From Bacteroidetes bacterium QS_8_68_15 (lineage in GTDB: Bacteria; Bacteroidota; Rhodothermia; Rhodothermales; Salinibacteraceae), in the NCBI GenBank assembly GCA_003023245.1, contig PXTR01000118.1, positions 1 through 19,834 on the forward strand: 19,834 nucleotides of DNA, in the 5' to 3' direction. Position 1 is the stretch's first letter, and every line of letters begins with the position of its first letter. Below are positions 14,503 through 19,834 of this stretch, piece after piece. Below the pieces are notes generated by a model, which saw only the letters and a list, made by a program, of their open reading frames with translations, had not been told where the DNA came from and ran no database searches. The position numbers were made by a program, and so were the translations under genes.

Positions 14503-15324
14503 TTACCGCGCCACCAGCGTGCGCTCCGCGCCGTCGGGCGCGTCGAGGGCGAAGGGCGGCAGCGACGACGGATTGAGCGTGAGGTTGCGGTAGAAGAGGG
14601 ACGCCGAGCTGTTTTGCGGCGGCCGGCGCAGTTCGACGCGGCGCGGGAGAAAGCGCCCGGCGAAGCGCCCGAACTCCGAAAAGACGCGCTCTTCGAGCAG
14701 CGTTTCGCCGGAGGAGGAGCGCTCGGTGTAGCGCACGGCCCGCCAGCGCGACGGGTCCACCACGAGGCGTCGCCGGCGGCGTCCGTCGCCACTGGTGAGG
14801 ACGTAACGGCGCTTCCCGTCGCCGAGCGTGCGGGGGTGCACTTGCCAGTCGAGCCCGGCGCGCGGGGCGGTGAGGCCGAGCAGGTTTTCAAACGCCTTCC
14901 CGGTGCGCAGCGGGGCCGGCAGCATGCCGCCGGCGCTGGAAAGCGCCCCGTAGGTCAGTTCATTTTCGAGCGCGTTGTATACGAAAAAGCTGTCGGGCGT
15001 GACGAGGATGCGCGCCGCCTCGATGCCGAGCTTGCGGAGCGACAGGTAGAGCGAGTCGCCCGTCGGCCCGCGGCGCGCGCGCACGTCGGCGGAGACGTTG
15101 CGGTCGAACTCGGGCGTGTCCAGCGAGAGGCGCACCTCGGCGGTGAAGGCGCGGAGCGAGTCGGCCCCGTGGGTGAGCGCCTGCCGGATGTCGTCGAAGG
15201 AATGGTTCGGGTACGCCTCGGGCAGCTCGCCGGTCGCCGCGGGGGGCGGGGCGGGCGAGCATCCGACGCCGGCCGTCAGCGCCAGAACGGCGGCGAGCAG
15301 GAGCGAGAGCGTGGGGCGGGACAT
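14503..15324 (-). CDS. DUF4292 family lipoprotein
   Basis: From the ATG at 15324 the product is 273 residues, starting MSRPTLSLLLAAVLALTAGV and then GC, a type II signal peptide with the acylated cysteine at about residue 22. The mature part has FDDIRQALTHGADSLRAFTA, VSADVRARRGPTGDSLYLSL, and a mid-region KLGIEAARILVTPDSFFVYN that matches the DUF4292 pattern. It ends with beta-rich segments such as LFYRNLTLNPS. DUF4292 proteins are Bacteroidota envelope lipoproteins of unknown function with an open beta-sheet fold reminiscent of LolA/LolB. The gene lies between a TPR lipoprotein and an EnvC-like protein on the same strand, suggesting one envelope operon. The start chosen avoids translating the heptamer array at 15331-15358, which begins seven bases upstream. 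Confidence 0.85.
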   Translation of the reverse strand: MSRPTLSLLLAAVLALTAGVGCSPAPPPAATGELPEAYPNHSFDDIRQALTHGADSLRAFTAEVRLSLDTPEFDRNVSADVRARRGPTGDSLYLSLRKLGIEAARILVTPDSFFVYNALENELTYGALSSAGGMLPAPLRTGKAFENLLGLTAPRAGLDWQVHPRTLGDGKRRYVLTSGDGRRRRRLVVDPSRWRAVRYTERSSSGETLLEERVFSEFGRFAGRFLPRRVELRRPPQNSSASLFYRNLTLNPSSLPPFALDAPDGAERTLVAR

Positions 15325-15330
15325 GGGGCG

Positions 15331-15474
15331 TATTGCGTAAAGCGTATTGCGTAATGACAACAGGTTGAGCGGATTTTGCTCGGGGTCTACCGGCAACGCT
15401 ATTCAGAACGTGTTGACGCTCGAATGTTCTATCGGCATTTGCAAACGAGCAACCTTACGGAATACGCAACACGC
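15331..15474. repeat. Dispersed element, copy A: inverted heptamer arrays around a conserved core
   Basis: On the plus strand the left array is TATTGCG, TAAAGCG, TATTGCG, TAATGAC (15331-15358). The right array is CTTACGG, AATACGC, AACACGC (15454-15474), in roughly inverted complementary sense. Between them lies a core that, on the minus strand, begins CATTCGAGCGTCAACAC (15426 to 15410) and is recognisably related to the core of copy B at 19542 onward. It fills the gap between DUF4292 and the TPR gene together with the REP-like element at 15538. The whole gap is noticeably less GC-rich than the genes. Confidence 0.65.
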
Positions 15475-15537
15475 ACCGGTGCTGAGGAAAAAACGTAACC
15501 CAAGTTGTGGGGTATGGCGAAAACCAATCAAACCAGC

Positions 15538-15652
15538 GTGTCATCCCGCACTTGATGCGGCGCTGCGAAAGCAAGTGCTCCTGGGGCGGATCTCCCTCGG
15601 TTTGGCTGCCAATAATCCGAATGAGATTCCGGATCGGGGTCCGGAATGACAC
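15538..15652. repeat. REP-like 115-bp palindromic element inside the 3' end of the TPR gene
   Basis: The ends are GTGTCATCCCG (15538-15548) and CGGAATGACAC (15642-15652), inverted with one mismatch in 11. Each end also holds its own small stem: CCGCA/TGCGG (15546-15550/15556-15560), and CCGGA/TCCGG close to the right end (about 15629-15643). The two-arm shape with TGTCATTCCGG-type termini is that of the small REP/palindromic-unit elements spread through many bacterial genomes. It has no coding capacity of its own but is read through by the TPR lipoprotein gene. Confidence 0.7.
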
Positions 15653-17148
15653 ATTTTCTGATAGGTGGGAGCGTCCTGCCGGTCGTACAGGCGGGCGAGC
15701 GTGTCGTGGAAGCGAGCGGCGCGCTCGACTGGCGCAGCGGCGGCCCCGTCGTCGAGCAGGCCTTCGGCCTTCATGACGCGCAGGGCGTCCTCGAACCGGC
15801 GCGCGGCAGCGGCGGGTTGCCCGTCGCGCGCGAGAGCGGTGGCGTGAGCGCGCAGGAGCGGAAGCCGGCCGGGAAAGAGCAGCAGGCCTTCGTCGGCCAT
15901 CGCCGCGGCGCGTGCGGGGCGGCCGGCTTCGAGAAACGCCTGCGCGGCGCGGGCCCACCGTTTCGGCGCGCGCGGGTCCTGCGCCAGCGCGCGTTCGAGC
16001 AGCGCAGCTGCCTCGGCGAAGGCGCCGGCCTCGAAGCGCAGGCGGCCCAGCAGGGCGAGCGACGCGGCGTGCGTGGAGTCCTTGGCCAGCGCTTCTCGTA
16101 GCAGGCGCTCGGTCGCGTCGTCGGCGTCGCCGTCGCGGTAGCGGAGGCGGGCGCGCTCCGCGAGTTGGTCGGCGGAGGCGCCGGCGGCGTTGAAGCGGGC
16201 GGCGGACTGCTCCTCCAGCGCGGCGGCCTGCTCGGGGCGACCGGCGGCGCGATACGCGTCGGCCAGGAGCGCCGTCGTTTCAGGGTCGGTCGGGGCGCGG
16301 GCGAGGGCTTCTTCGAGCACAGCAGCGGCTTCGCTCGGGCGGTCTCGTTTCCGGTAGAACCGCGCCAGCGCGCGGCGATGCGCGTTGCGGTCGGGCGCGC
16401 GCCGGATCAGCGTGTTCAGCGTGCGTTCGGTGCCGGCGGCGTCGCCGGTTCGGCGGTAAAGCGCCAGCATTTCGGTGAGAATGGCGACCGGCGGCCCGGT
16501 GGTGGGAGCGTCGGCGTGCCCGTCGGTGAGGCGTTCGTAGGCGTCGAGCGCCCGCTGCGGCTGCCCGGCCCCGGCCTGGAGACGCGCGAGCGAGCGGAGC
16601 GCCCGGCGGTCGTCGGGCGCGCGCTCCAGCAGCGCCCGGTACGTCGCGACGGCCTGCTTCGTCTGCCCGGCCTGCCGGTAGAGGCGCGCGAGCTGACGGG
16701 TGTAGTGCGCGTCGTCGTTACCATCGGCGGCGGCGGCGGTCCCGAACCGGCGCGCCCGACGAGCGTGGTAGAGCGCGGTCGAGAGGTCGCCCCGCGCGGC
16801 CTGCGCGTCGGCGAGCGCCGAGAGGACGGCGGGGGCCTCCGGGGCGGCTTCGAGCGCGCGCCGGTAGTGCCGGACGGCCGAAGCCGTATCGCCGACTCGC
16901 GCGCGTGTGAGGCCGCGAATGAGGTGGCGGCGCGCGTAGGCGTCGTTGGCTTCGCCGAGCGCCTCTTCGGCTGCCCCCGGACGTTTCGCCGGCGCCGGCT
17001 GAGCGCGGCGCGGCGCGGGCTTCTCCGCTTCGGTGTCGGCGCGGCCGGTAGCGGAGGACGCGCATCCGCTGCCCAGGCTCGCCGCGCCGCCCAGCAGAAG
17101 CAGCAGCGCGAACGACGTGAGCAATGATCGGAATCCGATCGTGACCAT
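15541..17148 (-). CDS. TPR-repeat lipoprotein, C-terminus overwritten by a REP-like element
   Basis: The ATG at 17148 gives 535 residues. MVTIGFRSLLTSFALLLLLG and then GAASLGSGC form a lipoprotein-type signal with the cysteine at about residue 29. A proline- and alanine-rich linker follows, then at least ten TPR-like units from about residue 75 to 490. Examples are AVRHYRRALEAAPEAPAVLS, AVATYRALLERAPDDRRALR, AAVLEEALARAPTDPETTAL and AAALLERALAQDPRAPKRWA. The natural sequence seems to end at DRQDAPTYQKM. The last 36 residues (CHSGPRSGISFG onward) and the stop codon are encoded by the palindromic element at 15538-15652. TPR lipoproteins of this kind scaffold envelope complexes; here the gene leads a likely operon with DUF4292 and the EnvC-like gene. 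Upstream in-frame starts (up to 17331) exist but would bury the signal peptide. Confidence 0.85.
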   Translation of the reverse strand: MVTIGFRSLLTSFALLLLLGGAASLGSGCASSATGRADTEAEKPAPRRAQPAPAKRPGAAEEALGEANDAYARRHLIRGLTRARVGDTASAVRHYRRALEAAPEAPAVLSALADAQAARGDLSTALYHARRARRFGTAAAADGNDDAHYTRQLARLYRQAGQTKQAVATYRALLERAPDDRRALRSLARLQAGAGQPQRALDAYERLTDGHADAPTTGPPVAILTEMLALYRRTGDAAGTERTLNTLIRRAPDRNAHRRALARFYRKRDRPSEAAAVLEEALARAPTDPETTALLADAYRAAGRPEQAAALEEQSAARFNAAGASADQLAERARLRYRDGDADDATERLLREALAKDSTHAASLALLGRLRFEAGAFAEAAALLERALAQDPRAPKRWARAAQAFLEAGRPARAAAMADEGLLLFPGRLPLLRAHATALARDGQPAAAARRFEDALRVMKAEGLLDDGAAAAPVERAARFHDTLARLYDRQDAPTYQKMCHSGPRSGISFGLLAAKPREIRPRSTCFRSAASSAG

Positions 17149-17255
17149 GTGCCCAGTGAGGCTCGCTGACTTCAACAAGAACAAGCATTTCCCCGTTACG
17201 ACGGCTCGAATCGGGAGGTTTCCGCGGGAGTGCGGGAGAAAAACGGCGCGCAAAC

Positions 17256-17274
17256 TTGACATTGTAAACGTCAA
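17256..17274. promoter_or_regulatory. Candidate operator palindrome in the divergent TPR/ligase gap
   Basis: TTGACATTGTAAACGTCAA is an imperfect palindrome with seven of nine base pairs matching (TTGAC at one end, GTCAA at the other). It stands in the 310-base gap 17149-17458 between the divergently transcribed TPR operon and the ligase gene, 108 bases before the TPR start codon. It could be a regulator's binding site, or one half could serve as a -35-like element. The rest of the gap shows no gene and no heptamer array. Confidence 0.35.
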
Positions 17275-17374
17275 TCTGGAGGCACGATCGTTACCAGCCC
17301 GAAGCCCCTGAGGGCAAACCGCCATTGACACGACTGGATACCGTTACCGCCCTCGAAGCGAGACGGATTTCGCA

Positions 17375-17405
17375 TTGGCAACTTGCCGCGCAGGGCGTTA
17401 CTTTG
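17375..17405 (+). promoter_or_regulatory. Possible promoter of the GCS2-CBS gene
   Basis: TTGG (17375-17378) and TTACTTTG (17398-17405) are 19 bases apart, near the Bacteroidota TTTG and TAnnTTTG pattern, and end 53 bases before the ATG at 17459. If correct, transcription starts around 17412, which rules out the longer in-frame start at 17375. Confidence 0.35.
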
Positions 17406-17458
17406 AGAATCCTCTTTCCGACCTCACGGACCTGTTTTTTCGTTCGCCCCCCGTCTCG

Positions 17459-19453
17459 ATGGGACAACATGACGTTCAGCAGACGATCGACGAGGCCGCG
17501 CTGCGCGACTTTACACGCCACCTCATCCAGGACGTGCGCGCCCTGGAGTACATGCTCGAGCGCGGTCGCTTCGAGACCGACGTGCGCCGCATCGGGGCCG
17601 AGCAGGAGCTTTTCCTGGTGGACGACCGCTGGCAGCCGGCCCCCATCGTGAACGACGTGCTCGACGAGGCCGAGGACGACCGCCTCGTCACCGAGCTGAC
17701 GCGCTTCAACCTCGAGTTCAACATGGAGCCGGTCGGCTTCGGGGACACCTGCCTGCGCGGAATCGAGACGGAGCTCTCCGAAACGCTCGCCTCCACGCGC
17801 GAGCTCGTGCGCTCCGTCGGCGGCGACATCGTGCTGACGGGCATTCTGCCGACGGTCCACCTCTCGGACCTGGCACTCGACAACATGACGCCCAGCCCGC
17901 GCTACTACGCGCTCAATGATGCGCTCATGAAGCTGCGCGGCGGCCCGGCGCAGTTTCAGATCCGCGGGGTCGACGAGCTGTTCGTCAAGCACGACTCGAT
18001 CATGCTGGAGGGCGTCAACACCAGCTTTCAGACGCACTTCCAGGTCGCGCCCGATGAGTTCGCCCGGTTTTACAACATCGCGCAGGTCGTCGCCGCGCCG
18101 TGCCTGGCGGCCGCGACCAACTCGCCGCTGCTGTTCGGCAAGCGCCTCTGGCGAGAGACGCGCATCGCGCTCTTTCAGCAGGCGGTCGACACGCGCTCCT
18201 CGAACCTCTACCTGCGGGAGATGTCGCCGCGCGTGCACTTCGGCACCGGCTGGGTCGAGGAGTCGGTCATGGAGATTTTCAAGGAAGACATTTCACGCTT
18301 CCACGTCATCCTCACCACCGACCTGAACGAGAACCCGTTCGAGGTGCTCCAGAACGGGGGCGTGCCCGAGCTTCAGGCGCTTTCGCTGCACAACGGCACG
18401 GTCTACCGATGGAACCGCCCCTGCTACGGGCTCACCGACGGCGAGCCGCACCTGCGCATCGAAAACCGCATTCTGCCGAGCGGCCCCACGCCCGCCGACG
18501 AGGTGGCCAACGCGGCGTTCTGGTTCGGCCTCGTCAGCGGCCTGGCCGAGCGCTACGACGACATCCGCGACGTCATCTCGTTCCCGAAGGCGAAGAACAA
18601 CTTCGTCGCCGCCGCGCGCGAGGGGCTGGCCTCGCAGTTCGCCTGGCTGGAGGGCCAGAAGCAGATACCCGCCCACCGGCTCATCCTCGAAGACCTCCTG
18701 CCGACGGCCGAGAACGGGCTGCGCACCTCCGGCGTGGACGAGGGCGACATCGACCGCTATCTCGGCATCATCGAGAAGCGCGTCGAGAGCGGGCAGACCG
18801 GCTCGCAGTGGCAGCTCGATTCGCTCGACGCGATGGAGGAGCAGGCCGGGGTTGGCACCGGCGGAGCGCGCGCTGAACGGCTCACCGCACTGGCGGCTGC
18901 GATGGTGACGCGGCAGGAGGAGGGCGCGCCCGTGCACGAGTGGCCTCTCGCGAAGCGGGGCGAAGGCACCGTCCCGGAGCGGATGCAGCGCTCGCGCGTG
19001 GAGCAGCACATGACGACGGATCTCTTTACCGTCCACGACAACGAGCCCGTCGAGTTCGTCGCCTGCCTGATGGATTGGCAGCGCATCCGCCAGGTGCTCG
19101 TGGAGGACGAGCAGCACCGCCTCGTAGGATTGGTAAGCCACCGCAACCTGCTGCGCTACCTCGCCGATCGCAACGCCGAGCGCGACGAAGTCGTCCCCGT
19201 CCCCGTCTGCGACGTCATGGTCGAAGACCCGGTCAGCGTCTCGCCGGAGACCTCGACCCTCGACGCCATCGAGCTGATGCGCGAGCGCCAGATCGGCGCG
19301 CTCCCGGTCGTGCGCGAAGACCAGCTCGTCGGCATCGTGACCGAGCGCGACTTCGTCGAGATCGCCGGCCAGCTGCTCGACGACTCCTTCGGCGGCCCGG
19401 CCGCCCCGCAAGAGCCTCCGCCTTCCTCGCAGGCGCCGGACGCGGCAGAGTGA
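17459..19453 (+). CDS. Glutamate-cysteine-ligase-like (GCS2 family) carboxylate-amine ligase with C-terminal CBS pair
   Basis: The 664-residue product starts MGQHDVQQTIDEAALRDFTR. Residues about 40-420 match the GCS2 (carboxylate-amine ligase) fold: RRIGAEQELFLVDD (the ATP/metal strand GxExE-like motif), LTRFNLEFNMEPVGFG, NTSFQTHFQVAPDEFARFYN, LREMSPRVHFGTGWVEES, and HLRIENRILPSGPTPADEVA. Such enzymes join an amino group to a side-chain or alpha carboxylate using ATP, gamma-glutamylcysteine synthesis being the best-known reaction. The substrate here is unknown. Two CBS domains follow, at about 518-570 (MTTDLFTVHDNEPVEF and onward) and 583-640 (VCDVMVEDPVSVSPETSTLD, then GALPVVREDQLVGIVTERDF). 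CBS pairs bind adenine nucleotides, so the enzyme is probably tuned by energy charge. The acidic proline-rich tail looks disordered. The stop codon lies at the edge of a heptamer array. Confidence 0.85.
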   Translation: MGQHDVQQTIDEAALRDFTRHLIQDVRALEYMLERGRFETDVRRIGAEQELFLVDDRWQPAPIVNDVLDEAEDDRLVTELTRFNLEFNMEPVGFGDTCLRGIETELSETLASTRELVRSVGGDIVLTGILPTVHLSDLALDNMTPSPRYYALNDALMKLRGGPAQFQIRGVDELFVKHDSIMLEGVNTSFQTHFQVAPDEFARFYNIAQVVAAPCLAAATNSPLLFGKRLWRETRIALFQQAVDTRSSNLYLREMSPRVHFGTGWVEESVMEIFKEDISRFHVILTTDLNENPFEVLQNGGVPELQALSLHNGTVYRWNRPCYGLTDGEPHLRIENRILPSGPTPADEVANAAFWFGLVSGLAERYDDIRDVISFPKAKNNFVAAAREGLASQFAWLEGQKQIPAHRLILEDLLPTAENGLRTSGVDEGDIDRYLGIIEKRVESGQTGSQWQLDSLDAMEEQAGVGTGGARAERLTALAAAMVTRQEEGAPVHEWPLAKRGEGTVPERMQRSRVEQHMTTDLFTVHDNEPVEFVACLMDWQRIRQVLVEDEQHRLVGLVSHRNLLRYLADRNAERDEVVPVPVCDVMVEDPVSVSPETSTLDAIELMRERQIGALPVVREDQLVGIVTERDFVEIAGQLLDDSFGGPAAPQEPPPSSQAPDAAE

Positions 19454-19646
19454 TGCGTGACCTGTGATGCGTGACCCGTGCGTGATGCGTGAGGCTGCGA
19501 GGCTATGACCTTCGTCCCCGGATCTGCAGACGTGGAATGAGCATTCGAGCGCCAACACTTTCGGCAGGATGTCGCCGGTAGGTCGGAGCGCAAGCCGTTC
19601 GGGAGGGCGCCATTACGCAACACGAAATACGCAATACGCAGACGGA
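19450..19646. repeat. Dispersed element, copy B: inverted heptamer arrays around a conserved core
   Basis: The left array (19450-19495) has GTGATGC alternating with GTGACCT, GTGACCC and GTGAGGC, with one 4-base interruption at 19478-19481. It begins inside the final codons of the ligase gene: the TGA of its first GTGATGC is the stop. The right array (19612-19646) is ATTACGC, AACACGA, AATACGC, AATACGC, AGACGGA, in the opposite sense. The core from 19542 (CATTCGAGCGCCAACAC) to about 19611 is related to the minus-strand core of copy A. It occupies most of the 292-base gap before the ferredoxin gene. Confidence 0.65.
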
Positions 19647-19745
19647 GCCCCTGTGAAAGCCGCCCGCCGTTCGGCACAAGCGCTACGCCGGAGCGGTTGT
19701 CTCAAAGCTATCCTCCTTCCGTTTGCGAAAGCATCCCGAGCGAAC

Positions 19746-19834
19746 ATGGAAACCCCATACGAGCGTGAGATCGAAGGCTTCACCGTGCGCATCGAGCGCG
19801 ACCTGTGCATCGGGTCGGGCAACTGCGTGAACCT
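19746..19834 (+). CDS. Ferredoxin, N-terminal fragment cut by window edge
   Basis: Only the first 29 codons are present: METPYERE, then IEGFTVRIERDLCIGSGNCV and N. The DLCIGSGNCV segment is the first cysteine pair of ferredoxins of the CxGxGxC type, which bind a [3Fe-4S] or [4Fe-4S] cluster and pass electrons to enzymes such as cytochrome P450s or desaturases. The remaining cysteines lie beyond the window, so the cluster type cannot be decided. The ATG has no clear Shine-Dalgarno sequence. It follows the ligase gene at some distance with a repeat element between. Confidence 0.75.
   Translation, partial: METPYEREIEGFTVRIERDLCIGSGNCVN

Noticed and set aside
16165..17127. A 320-codon plus-strand frame opposite the TPR gene
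   Set aside because: It is glycine- and arginine-rich, has no domain, and lies fully antisense to a protein with clear TPR repeats and a lipoprotein signal.

Overview
The window is a GC-rich chromosomal segment that looks like a member of the Bacteroidota/Rhodothermota lineage, probably Rhodothermia-like. The grounds are a TonB-dependent receptor with an N-terminal carboxypeptidase-like repeat, DUF4292 and DUF4112 proteins, a PheS of the Bacteroidota type, start codons that almost always lack a Shine-Dalgarno sequence, and the order infC-rpmI-rplT-pheS-pheT-(coiled coil)-zapA. The assignment is inferred from gene content, not from a marker search.

Layout. 1-2096 (minus) is a TonB-dependent outer-membrane receptor cut by the window edge. 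A 430-bp divergent gap leads to the plus-strand translation block: infC (with an apparent ATC start codon), rpmI, rplT, a terminator, pheS and pheT. A small coiled-coil protein and zapA follow, then a structured non-coding stretch whose position and fold suggest 6S RNA. Next is a large CcmF-type haem lyase (9051-11561), a convergent endonuclease V gene (11610-12284, minus), a divergent DUF4112 membrane protein (12480-12893), and a minus-strand envelope cluster of TPR lipoprotein, DUF4292 lipoprotein and EnvC-like degenerate LytM factor (17148 down to 13163). A divergent glutamate-cysteine-ligase-like enzyme fused to two CBS domains (17459-19453) follows, and the window closes inside a ferredoxin gene.

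The most unusual content is between the genes. Most gaps that are not 5'-to-5' divergent carry short arrays of degenerate tandem repeats with a strict 7-nt period. The unit sequence differs from gap to gap, but where two arrays occur in one gap they are approximately inverted complements of each other, one beside the upstream gene's stop codon and the other beside the next gene. The clearest case is 8186-8260, a 16-bp stem with one mismatch whose left arm contains the stop codon of the preceding gene. Two gaps (15331-15474 and 19450-19646) share an additional core sequence in opposite orientation. A third (12904-13156) encloses what looks like a decayed coding fragment. I read these as copies or relics of an inverted-heptamer element family. 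Separately, a 115-bp palindromic element with TGTCAT termini has supplied the last 36 codons and the stop codon of the TPR lipoprotein gene.

Functionally the window combines translation machinery (IF3, L35, L20, PheRS), cell division and envelope maintenance (ZapA, EnvC-like, lipoproteins), cytochrome c maturation, repair of deaminated bases, and a nucleotide-sensing amino-acid ligase.
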